Part shown: piece after piece, positions 1 to 5,040 of the stretch
Layout: every line of letters starts with the position of its first letter
Position numbering within the stretch: position 1 is the first letter of the stretch
NCBI GenBank assembly: GCA_016934225.1
Contig: JAFGTH010000220.1
Span: 1-5,040, forward strand
Direction: 5' to 3'
Length of the DNA: 5,040 nucleotides
Source of the DNA: Lentisphaerota bacterium
GTDB taxonomy: Bacteria; Verrucomicrobiota; Kiritimatiellia; UBA8416; JAFGTH01
Made by a program: the position numbers and the translations under genes
Notes under the pieces: generated by a model
The model's input: only the letters and a program-made list of their open reading frames with translations
What the model was told of the DNA's origin: nothing
Database searches by the model: none

Positions 1-303
1 ATGACCTGGCACTGCATAGTCGGACCCAATGATCCGATCGAACAACCTTTCGCAGGATCCGGGCAAACAGTCGCTGCCAAACGGACACTTCGCAATACTC
101 ATGAAATGCTGGGGTTTGGCGCATTCATATGTCTGGTTTTAGGCGCGGTTGCATTTATGAAAACGCCGGCGCCATCATTGATTCAGGAAATTCACGCCAG
201 ACTGCTGTCAGACCTTGCGATCGTCACGGGCTATTCGGTTAAGGACGTTTCAGCTTCGCAGGAGAAAATAAAATGCTATTCGTTAGACAGACAAGATCTC
301 TGA
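1..303 (+). CDS. Unrecognised protein, C-terminal part or short ORF at left edge
   Basis: An open frame runs from the first base to a TGA at 301-303 (100 residues in the window). The ATG at position 1 is at the very edge, so the true start may lie upstream. I do not recognise the family. Residues about 37-53 (MLGFGAFICLVLGAVAF) are hydrophobic enough for one membrane segment, followed by a mixed polar tail ending in DRQDL. The best support that it is a real gene is a hairpin with a T-run beginning two bases after the stop, as expected at a transcript end. Against it are the lack of any visible motif and the fact that other frames here are also partly open: a minus-strand frame from 102 to the left edge, and a short plus-strand frame from 273 with a good ribosome binding site. 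It points toward the oxidoreductase gene, so the two would be convergent. Confidence 0.3.
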   Translation: MTWHCIVGPNDPIEQPFAGSGQTVAAKRTLRNTHEMLGFGAFICLVLGAVAFMKTPAPSLIQEIHARLLSDLAIVTGYSVKDVSASQEKIKCYSLDRQDL

Positions 304-365
304 CGAAAAACCGCCTTCTGTGGTGTTTTTTCAGATATGGCGGAAATAACGAGAAAAGCCATTGA
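273..365 (+). CDS. Possible 30-residue basic small ORF with strong ribosome binding site
   Basis: ATG at 273-275 is preceded by AGGAG at 260-264 with an 8-base gap, the best-spaced Shine-Dalgarno site in the left part of the window. The frame ends with TGA at 363-365 and encodes a 30-residue peptide (begins MLFVRQTRSL, ends NNEKSH) rich in Arg and Lys with an aromatic middle (LLWCFF). It overlaps the end of the 1-303 frame and reads through the putative terminator hairpin at 306-331, which argues against an expressed full-length peptide. It could also be the surviving 5' end of a longer gene that has decayed. No family is recognised. Confidence 0.2.
   Translation: MLFVRQTRSLTKNRLLWCFFRYGGNNEKSH
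306..331. terminator. Probable bidirectional intrinsic terminator
   Basis: AAAAAC (306-311), one bulged C (312) and GCC (313-315) can pair with GGT (322-324) and GTTTTT (325-330) around a 6-base loop, followed by one more T. Because the lower stem is A-run against T-run, the minus strand also ends in a T-run after the hairpin. It lies between the stop at 303 (plus) and the oxidoreductase stop at 449 (minus), where convergent genes would share a terminator. The stem has little GC and one G-U pair, so this is a moderate call. Confidence 0.42.
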
Positions 366-448
366 TCGGATCACATGTACGCCGCGTCAGTGCCAGTGAG
401 CATACGGCCATGGTCAGACTGCCGTGCTGATCTCGCCAGAAATTTCCT
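332..448. other. Short intergenic stretch without recognised content
   Basis: This stretch lies between the putative terminator and the oxidoreductase stop. Only very short open frames occur here. One imperfect hairpin (GGTCAG 412-417 with CTGATC 427-432, 9-base loop) is visible, but it has no T-run on either strand. Confidence 0.4.
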
Positions 449-1456
449 CTACATACCGGCTGACGCAAACTCGAATTTGCCGCTTTTCATTGAGACAAGA
501 CACTTTTGAGTGAGCTTGAAAGTTTTTACGGCATCGTCGAAATCCGATATTGAATCCCTGAAATCACCTTTTTTGACCATGTCCACAAAAAAACGGCCTT
601 CAAGAAAATATCCGTTATCCGGCGGGTTCGGCGAATAAACCGTTTTGGTGTCGCCTTCTACAACAGTCAAAGACCCGGCTATATCCAACGTGTAAAGACG
701 TTTCTCTCCGCAAATTATGTGGGTATGCCGCCATGTTTGGTGATACCATGTATGGCAATGAACAACAACCGTGCCGTCCGACGTCGTCATGGCAACAGCA
801 TTGGAGTCGTCAACCGTGTAAGCATCGGTTTTCGGGCAAAACTTGTTGACGCCGCATGTGGCTACGGAAACCGGTTCTCCGGCATAATAACGGATAAGAT
901 CAAAAGTATGAGTCGCCTGATCAACAAGTCCGCCACCCGAAATTTCCTGCTTATAAAACCATGCAGCGGCAGGACGTCCTGCCAGATAGTCCAAGCCTAT
1001 GGGACAGGCGTATAAACTGGAAACCGACGCTATCCTGTCGTCTTTAAGCATATTCTTCAATTTTTGCACAATCTTTAAATGACGCAGAACATAACCCACT
1101 TCAACATGCACCCCTGATTTCTTTATCAGCGCAAGCGTTTTTTCCGCCTCCTCAACGCTTACAGCAACCGGTTTCTCACAAAACACAGGCAGTTTGCGAG
1201 AAACACACGCCCGTATCGGCTCGAACCTGACAGTCGGCGGAGTGCAGATGTATGCCGCGTCAAGTTTCTCCTTGTCGAGCATTTGATTATAATCGGTGTA
1301 CACTGCCGCTGATTTTGTCATCTTTGCCTTCTTGGCCGCGTTCTCAGGATTTACATCCGCCAGCGCCGTAACAACCACATCATTCATCTCGGCAAGAGCC
1401 GAAAGATGCGCACCCGAAATCCCGCCAGCTCCTATTAATCCAATTCTTACAGACAT
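449..1456 (-). CDS. Gfo/Idh/MocA family NAD(P)-dependent oxidoreductase
   Basis: Complete 335-residue protein, the usual length for this family of sugar and inositol dehydrogenases, which oxidise or reduce sugar hydroxyls with a nicotinamide cofactor. The N-terminal Rossmann domain starts at the first residues (IGLIGAGGISGAHL, residues 5-18, dinucleotide-binding glycines). CEKPVAVS (93-100) carries the family E-K-P motif with Lys95. The C-terminal alpha/beta domain contains GGGLVDQATHTFDLIRY (174-190) with the Asp179, His183, Asp186 pattern that normally completes the active site. No signal peptide is present, so it should be cytoplasmic. The ATG at 1456 is supported by an AAGAGA-type purine run about 7 bases upstream. 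It starts 25 bases after the stop of a decayed sugar isomerase gene on the same strand, so the pair was probably co-transcribed. The exact substrate cannot be told from sequence. Family assignment is near certain. Confidence 0.95.
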   Translation of the reverse strand: MSVRIGLIGAGGISGAHLSALAEMNDVVVTALADVNPENAAKKAKMTKSAAVYTDYNQMLDKEKLDAAYICTPPTVRFEPIRACVSRKLPVFCEKPVAVSVEEAEKTLALIKKSGVHVEVGYVLRHLKIVQKLKNMLKDDRIASVSSLYACPIGLDYLAGRPAAAWFYKQEISGGGLVDQATHTFDLIRYYAGEPVSVATCGVNKFCPKTDAYTVDDSNAVAMTTSDGTVVVHCHTWYHQTWRHTHIICGEKRLYTLDIAGSLTVVEGDTKTVYSPNPPDNGYFLEGRFFVDMVKKGDFRDSISDFDDAVKTFKLTQKCLVSMKSGKFEFASAGM

Positions 1457-1481
1457 TTTCGTTCTCTTTTAATAAATGCGT

Positions 1482-1863
1482 TCAGATTCTCTTCAAAAAC
1501 TTGACGGTTCTTACAATGTCTTTTGCCTGCTGATCACCTAATATTTCACGTTCGATTATCAACTGTCCCTTCAACCCATTATCCTTCATACCCTTGAACA
1601 GCTATGGAACAAGACCGAGCGTCGCTGGCCCTTCGAAAAATTCCAAACGCATTTGCCAGAATACCCGGCCCACATTGCCGCGATTTCAACGTTCCATTTT
1701 TTCGATAAAACCGCTGTTTTTCAGCCAACTCGCAAGTCCATATCGCCGGTTTCCATGTTGCAAGCTGTCATGCTTTCAACCCAAATTTGGCGACACACTC
1801 GAACGGATCGTTATTCTCTTCCCGTCCGGCGATAACCCCAACATCAGGTTGGTTCATAATGTT
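1482..1863 (-). pseudogene. Remnant of sugar phosphate isomerase/epimerase (xylose isomerase-like TIM barrel)
   Basis: Reading the minus strand toward the oxidoreductase gives C-terminal pieces of this family in more than one frame. The last piece (1601-1485, 39 codons, stop TGA at 1484-1482) includes GLKGQLIIEREILGDQQ, the typical ending strand and acid-bearing IERE segment, followed by a final helix ending VKFLKRI. It is cut off from upstream coding by TAG at 1604-1602. The preceding residues (GPATLGLVP) continue the family pattern, where Trp often follows Val-Pro, so TGG to TAG is a likely cause. Another TGA lies at 1688-1686. Further upstream, NQPDVGV and NNDPFECVAKFG (1863-1771, ending at TGA 1770-1768) resemble the beta-strand and helix before the catalytic region, but in a different frame and apparently shortened. 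A full gene would be about 850 bases and the 5' half is absent. The C-terminal piece is convincing; the 1604-1770 stretch is less so. Confidence 0.7.
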
Positions 1864-1900
1864 AATCGTCGGATGGTAAAAATGAAAGATATTTAATGAC

Positions 1901-1936
1901 ATTGGCAAACAAAAACAAACGCCGCAATTTGCCAAT
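1901..1936. promoter_or_regulatory. Perfect 9-bp inverted repeat, candidate operator
   Basis: ATTGGCAAA (1901-1909) and TTTGCCAAT (1928-1936) are exact reverse complements separated by 18 bases, giving a 27-base centre-to-centre distance. The right arm ends 7 bases before the -35 box of the hydrolase promoter, so the site spans roughly -77 to -42. That fits an activator (for example of AraC or LacI type), but no regulator gene is in the window to tie it to. The spacer is A/C-rich on the plus strand. Confidence 0.55.
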
Positions 1937-1943
1937 AATCGCA

Positions 1944-1971
1944 TTGACCTTTCATATGCCCGAACTATAGT
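1944..1971 (+). promoter_or_regulatory. Sigma-70-type promoter of the glycoside hydrolase-sulfatase genes
   Basis: TTGACC (1944-1949) and TATAGT (1966-1971) each match the consensus hexamer at five of six positions, with a 16-base spacer. Transcription would start near 1978-1980, leaving a leader of a little over 40 bases before the ATG at 2022. Confidence 0.6.
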
Positions 1972-2007
1972 TTTAGAGTTTTTTGACCAACACGCCATTG
2001 TGCTCAG

Positions 2008-2013
2008 AAAGGA
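2008..2013 (+). promoter_or_regulatory. Ribosome binding site that sets the hydrolase start
   Basis: AAAGGA lies 8 bases before the ATG at 2022. An in-frame TTG at 1983 would lengthen the protein by 13 residues, but it falls only a few bases after the predicted transcription start and has no Shine-Dalgarno site, so 2022 is preferred. Confidence 0.75.
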
Positions 2014-2021
2014 ATCAAACG

Positions 2022-3881
2022 ATGAGTCTAGACTCTGCCGTTAATCGCCAAGCCACTGAATCCGCATACGGCGGGCTGGCGACAGACGCCGCAACCTATC
2101 GCCCCCTGGACACTGTGACAGTGCGTATCAAAGCACGCACAGATACGGATGAACACTGCAAAATTCGCGTTTGTGATACTGAACAGCGCCAGTATTTCGA
2201 GGCCGATGTCCCAATCAACGATAGCCGCGGTGAGGTTCAGTTTTCGGCCGGAAGTTCACTCGGCACACATTACGTGTATCTTATATGGCCAGGCGAAAAA
2301 AACCATAGCCGGTATATAAATTTCCGGCTCGATTGCGAGACCTGTATCGAATCAGGCAATGCGGATTTTGACGACCTGTTTCCGTTGACCCGTGACGGAT
2401 TACTTCGCGGACGCCGCGAATACGATACAAAAGCAGGCCGCATTGTCGGATACATAGCGGCGGATACCGTACATTTTGACGGTATTTGGCTCCGCGACTG
2501 GACATACGGCTTACCGGCTTACCGGTATTGGGAACGCGACATGACCTGCGGCTTGGACCGGTTCTTCGAGCATCAGGACAACAACGGCATGATCCCGGAT
2601 GGAATCGAACGCGATGGCAGAACCTGGAGAGTGGGACTGGAATCCGACGTCGAATACATTATGACCCTGGCGGTATGGCGGACCTGGCAAACCACAGGCG
2701 ACGACCGGTGGCTGGAACGCATGCTTCCAGCGCTTGAACGCGCATTATCCTACATTCGGAGTGACGCAAAACATTGGGATCCAGAACACGCTCTGGTCAA
2801 ACGCCAACATAGTTGTGACACATGGGATTTTGACATTGAGGGCGCGTCTGATCACGGCGATCGCCGACATGTGATCGCCGTTTGTGACCAGAGCGGTTAT
2901 TTCCAGGCATACGAGGCGATGAGTCAGATGTGCTCACATCTCGGCAAAGATGCGGAAGCGCAAAAATGGCGCAAGGAAGCCAAAGCTTATCGAAAACGGG
3001 CAAATGATCTTCTTTGGGACGGAACCAAGTACCTTCATCATGTTCACCTCGACGACATAGATCACGGGGATTTCGACGAAAAAAAACAACTTGCGATGGG
3101 AAATACCTGGGCCATGACTCGAGGTTTGGCTTCGCCATCCCAGGCCAGAAGCATTATTGACGAGTACCGCAAACGCCATGCGCAAACCGGCGACGCCTAC
3201 CCATGGTGGAGCTTGCAACCGGGTTACCCTGACCATCTGGGATACTTTACCTCACGCCCATATTGTCAACAGGGCGGATATGCCAATGGCGGGTTAATGC
3301 CGTGGGTCGGCGGTGAACTTTGCCGCGCCGCTTTTCTGTTCGGCCGTGAATCTTACGGTGTAGAGCTTATGAGAAATTACGTTGCCCTTCTGAGAATTCA
3401 AGGCGGAGTCAACACATGGTACTGGCCAAATGGAGAACCGGGATTCCGAACAAGAAATGAAGTGCCATACCCTCCTTGGGGTATGGCCGAATGGGTGAAT
3501 GCGCTTGTTGAGGGCCTGATCGGCATACACGACGATAACGGACTGTTGCGCACAATCACAGTGTCTCCGCGTTGGAATGCCGCTGGAATAAACGATGCGC
3601 GAATCAGCGTCAGGTATGCCACATCAAAGGCGTATTGCTCCTATCGTATGCAGGTAGACGAAGCGAAACAAGTAATTCGACTTACTTACACCGGATCAGG
3701 CGAACAGGCGAGTTTTCGAATTCTGATTCCAGGTTCGTGGAATGTAGTTTCCGTCAATCAAGAAACATCTTCTTTGGACTATCAAATTCATCAAGAAGAC
3801 ACCTCCCGCTATGTGTGTTTTTCCGCTAAAATGTCAGGTGTTCTTTCTGTAGCTGTTAAATGCAAAATCAATCAACTTTAA
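2022..3881 (+). CDS. Six-hairpin (alpha/alpha)6-barrel glycoside hydrolase, family not assigned
   Basis: Complete 619-residue protein without signal peptide, so probably cytoplasmic. Residues about 10-110 look like a beta-sandwich accessory domain (alternating strands such as TVTVRIKA and THYVYLIW, with the YRPLDTV opening typical of Ig-like or macroglobulin-like folds). Residues about 115-540 have the helix-rich, Trp/Tyr/Gly-rich signature of (alpha/alpha)6 barrels related to glycogen-debranching and rhamnosidase-type enzymes: GIWLRDW (Arg158-Asp159), YWERDMT (169-175), HQDNNGMIPDGI (184-195), LESDVEY (Glu207, Asp209, Glu211), GGYANGGLMPWVGGEL (418-433, Glu432) and PPWGMAEW (484-491, Glu490). 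These acids are the candidate catalytic residues. The last 80 or so residues form a small beta domain. It is followed by a sulfatase gene 67 bases downstream, probably co-transcribed, which suggests a sulfated glycan substrate. The glycosidase fold is a confident call; bond and sugar specificity are unknown. GDE_C-like, GH78-like or GH154-like relatives are all possible. Confidence 0.8.
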   Translation: MSLDSAVNRQATESAYGGLATDAATYRPLDTVTVRIKARTDTDEHCKIRVCDTEQRQYFEADVPINDSRGEVQFSAGSSLGTHYVYLIWPGEKNHSRYINFRLDCETCIESGNADFDDLFPLTRDGLLRGRREYDTKAGRIVGYIAADTVHFDGIWLRDWTYGLPAYRYWERDMTCGLDRFFEHQDNNGMIPDGIERDGRTWRVGLESDVEYIMTLAVWRTWQTTGDDRWLERMLPALERALSYIRSDAKHWDPEHALVKRQHSCDTWDFDIEGASDHGDRRHVIAVCDQSGYFQAYEAMSQMCSHLGKDAEAQKWRKEAKAYRKRANDLLWDGTKYLHHVHLDDIDHGDFDEKKQLAMGNTWAMTRGLASPSQARSIIDEYRKRHAQTGDAYPWWSLQPGYPDHLGYFTSRPYCQQGGYANGGLMPWVGGELCRAAFLFGRESYGVELMRNYVALLRIQGGVNTWYWPNGEPGFRTRNEVPYPPWGMAEWVNALVEGLIGIHDDNGLLRTITVSPRWNAAGINDARISVRYATSKAYCSYRMQVDEAKQVIRLTYTGSGEQASFRILIPGSWNVVSVNQETSSLDYQIHQEDTSRYVCFSAKMSGVLSVAVKCKINQL

Positions 3882-3948
3882 AAACGAAGTTTTGCTTTAA
3901 CACACAAAGCATCGGCCGTAACATTGATTATTAACAGGGAGAAAACAT
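3882..3948 (+). other. Gap between hydrolase and sulfatase genes with small hairpins
   Basis: Two overlapping weak hairpins are possible in the transcript: AAAAC (3881-3885) with GTTTT (3889-3893) around GAA, and TGCTTT (3893-3898) with AAAGCA (3906-3911) around 7 bases. Neither is a standard terminator, since there is no GC-rich stem with a T-run. Read-through to the sulfatase is therefore likely, perhaps with some mRNA processing or attenuation here. Confidence 0.3.
3936..3941 (+). promoter_or_regulatory. Ribosome binding site of the sulfatase gene
   Basis: AGGGAG lies 7 bases before ATG 3949 and supports this start, which places the first sulfatase strand (PNILFVTAED) immediately at the N-terminus. 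Confidence 0.75.
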
Positions 3949-5040
3949 ATGACCAATCGTCCGAACATTTTGTTTGTCACAGCAGAAGATATCTGCCCAA
4001 ATCTTGGTTGCTATGGCGATCCCAACGCCGCTACTCCCAATCTTGATCAATTTGCATCGGAAGGAGTCAGGTTCACCAATGTTTTCTCCGTTCATCCTTG
4101 TTGCTCACCCAGTCGGGCATGCCTTGCCACCGGCGTGTATCCCACACGCCTGGGAACTTTTCAGCATCGTTCACGGATGTGGGTATCAGCTAATGATGTT
4201 CGATGCATGACTTCAATTCTGCGCGAAAACGGATATTACGCTTACAACGGCATGCAAGGCGGAGAGTACAAGACCGATTACAACTTTGAAGCAAAAGACC
4301 ATCCGTGGGATTCGACACATTCCAAGGAAATCGAGTGGCGCAAGCGTGCCAAAGACCAGCCGTTTTTCGGACAGGTCAACCTGGTTCGCACCCATCAAAG
4401 CCAATACGGTCGGCGGCGTGTAGGAGAACATGATCCGCACCGATGTCACGATCCGGCAAAAATCCATTTGCCGCCTTACCATCCTGACACTCCGGCCGTT
4501 CGGGAAATATGGGCGGAATATCATGACCGTATGACAGAAATGGACGGACATTTCGCCAATATTCTGCGGCTACTGGAAACAGACGGACTGAAGGAAGATA
4601 CTATCGTCATATTTCTCGGTGACAACGGCATGGGTATTCCAGCGGGAAAGGTCTGGATATGGGAGCAAGGGTTACATGTCCCTATGATCATTCGAATTCC
4701 GGAAAAATGGAAGCATCTACGAACCGCAAGCCCGGGTACTAACGACAATAGAATGATCAGCTTTCTTGACTTCGCCCCAACGATGCTTGCGCTATGCGGC
4801 ATTCCCGTTCCGGATTATATCCAAGGACTGGTTTCCTTTGGACCGAATTCCGTCCGACGGGAATACTGCTTTGCCGCAAGGGATTTTCATGATGGCGCCG
4901 ATTTCGACACTAGTCGTGTCGTGCGTAGCAACCAATTCCATTACATTCGCAACTTTATGCCGCAACAAGGCTGGGATCCCATTTTATACAGTTGGAGTAG
5001 AGCTCCCTACATGCTTACAGAATGGCTGAAAGTTGCCGAG
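3949..5040 (+). CDS. Type I (formylglycine) sulfatase, partial at right edge
   Basis: The frame is open for 364 codons and runs off the window. Family members are usually about 450-500 residues, so roughly 100 or more are missing. It hydrolyses a sulfate ester or sulfamate, probably on a glycan. PNILFVTAEDICPNLGCYGD (residues 5-24) carries the first metal site, with Glu13-Asp14 where many sulfatases have Asp-Asp. CSPSR (52-56) is the Cys-type activation motif, Cys52 becoming formylglycine, with Arg56 following. Further active-site positions are Lys108 (KTDYN), His149 (RTHQS), Asp225-Asn226 (LGDNG) and Lys234, then GLHVP (241-245). The E-D variant, KTDYN and GLHVP resemble the sulfamidase-like branch (SGSH-type, S1_8 in my recollection), but that placement is tentative. 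No signal peptide is seen, unlike most sulfatases, so it may act in the cytoplasm. A maturase for the Cys would be needed and is not encoded in the window. The gene follows the glycoside hydrolase and probably shares its promoter. Confidence 0.93.
   Translation, partial: MTNRPNILFVTAEDICPNLGCYGDPNAATPNLDQFASEGVRFTNVFSVHPCCSPSRACLATGVYPTRLGTFQHRSRMWVSANDVRCMTSILRENGYYAYNGMQGGEYKTDYNFEAKDHPWDSTHSKEIEWRKRAKDQPFFGQVNLVRTHQSQYGRRRVGEHDPHRCHDPAKIHLPPYHPDTPAVREIWAEYHDRMTEMDGHFANILRLLETDGLKEDTIVIFLGDNGMGIPAGKVWIWEQGLHVPMIIRIPEKWKHLRTASPGTNDNRMISFLDFAPTMLALCGIPVPDYIQGLVSFGPNSVRREYCFAARDFHDGADFDTSRVVRSNQFHYIRNFMPQQGWDPILYSWSRAPYMLTEWLKVAE

Larger units (their letters stand above)
1864..2021. promoter_or_regulatory. 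Divergent intergenic control region
   Basis: AT-richer stretch between the isomerase remnant (leftward) and the glycoside hydrolase (rightward). Reading toward the hydrolase, it holds a 9-bp inverted repeat, a sigma-70-type promoter, an untranslated leader of about 40 bases and a Shine-Dalgarno site. I found no convincing leftward promoter. The ancestral leftward promoter may have been lost together with the 5' end of the isomerase gene. Confidence 0.6.

Noticed and set aside
1..102. Minus-strand frame from ATG 102-100 running off the left edge (Cys-rich, begins MSIAKCPFGSDC)
   Set aside because: No Shine-Dalgarno site, only 34 codons visible, and no family recognised. It overlaps the plus-strand frame and cannot be judged without upstream sequence.
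412..432. Hairpin GGTCAG/CTGATC as terminator of the oxidoreductase gene
   Set aside because: It has one G-U pair, a 9-base loop and no T-run on the minus strand. The hairpin at 306-331 is a better candidate.
1602..1604. Amber codon read as an amino acid (recoding) in the isomerase remnant
   Set aside because: Other lesions (a second stop, a frame change, a missing 5' half) in the same gene make simple decay the better explanation.
1594..1896. Plus-strand open frames over the isomerase remnant
   Set aside because: No motif or ribosome binding site. The minus-strand reading gives recognisable family segments, so these are shadows.
1983..2021. TTG at 1983 as the start of the glycoside hydrolase
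   Set aside because: It lies at the predicted transcription start, has no Shine-Dalgarno site, and the added 13 residues show no domain sequence. ATG 2022 has a well-spaced AAAGGA.
2855..2866. 12-bp palindrome CGGCGATCGCCG, flanked by GATCAC/GTGATC arms
   Set aside because: It lies inside the hydrolase coding sequence. A single copy is explained by codon choice and shows no link to a mobile element or regulatory function.
1..5040. CRISPR array, tRNA, rRNA, insertion sequence or attachment sites
   Set aside because: I saw no regularly spaced repeats, no cloverleaf or rRNA segment, no transposase motif and no terminal inverted repeats with target duplications.

Overview
The window looks like part of a carbohydrate-utilisation locus from a PVC-type bacterium (Lentisphaerota, Planctomycetota or a Verrucomicrobiota relative). 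That placement is inferred from the gene mix: a Gfo/Idh/MocA oxidoreductase, remains of a sugar phosphate isomerase/epimerase, a six-hairpin glycoside hydrolase and a formylglycine sulfatase. No rRNA or other phylogenetic marker is present.

Layout. Positions 1-303 hold the end of a rightward reading frame that I do not recognise, followed at once by a hairpin with a T-run (306-331). This hairpin could stop transcription from both sides. Positions 332-448 show nothing else that I can support. On the minus strand, 449-1456 is an intact 335-residue oxidoreductase. Just upstream of it in the same direction (about 1863 to 1482) lie the broken remains of a sugar phosphate isomerase/epimerase gene, with its 5' part missing, a frame change and two in-frame stops. 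From about 1864 to 2021 there is a divergent control region: a perfect 9-bp inverted repeat (1901-1936), then a good sigma-70-type promoter (1944-1971) and a Shine-Dalgarno site for the rightward genes. These are a complete 619-residue glycoside hydrolase (2022-3881) and, after a 67-bp gap, a type I sulfatase (3949-5040) that is cut by the right edge.

How the parts may fit together. The sulfatase would remove sulfate from a sugar, the hydrolase would cleave a glycosidic bond, and the oxidoreductase (once with the isomerase) would oxidise or epimerise the released sugar. None of the three intact proteins shows a signal peptide, so the work may be done in the cytoplasm on imported sulfated oligosaccharides. 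The substrate cannot be read from the sequence. The leftward arm has lost its isomerase, so the oxidoreductase may be an orphan or may work with an isomerase encoded elsewhere.
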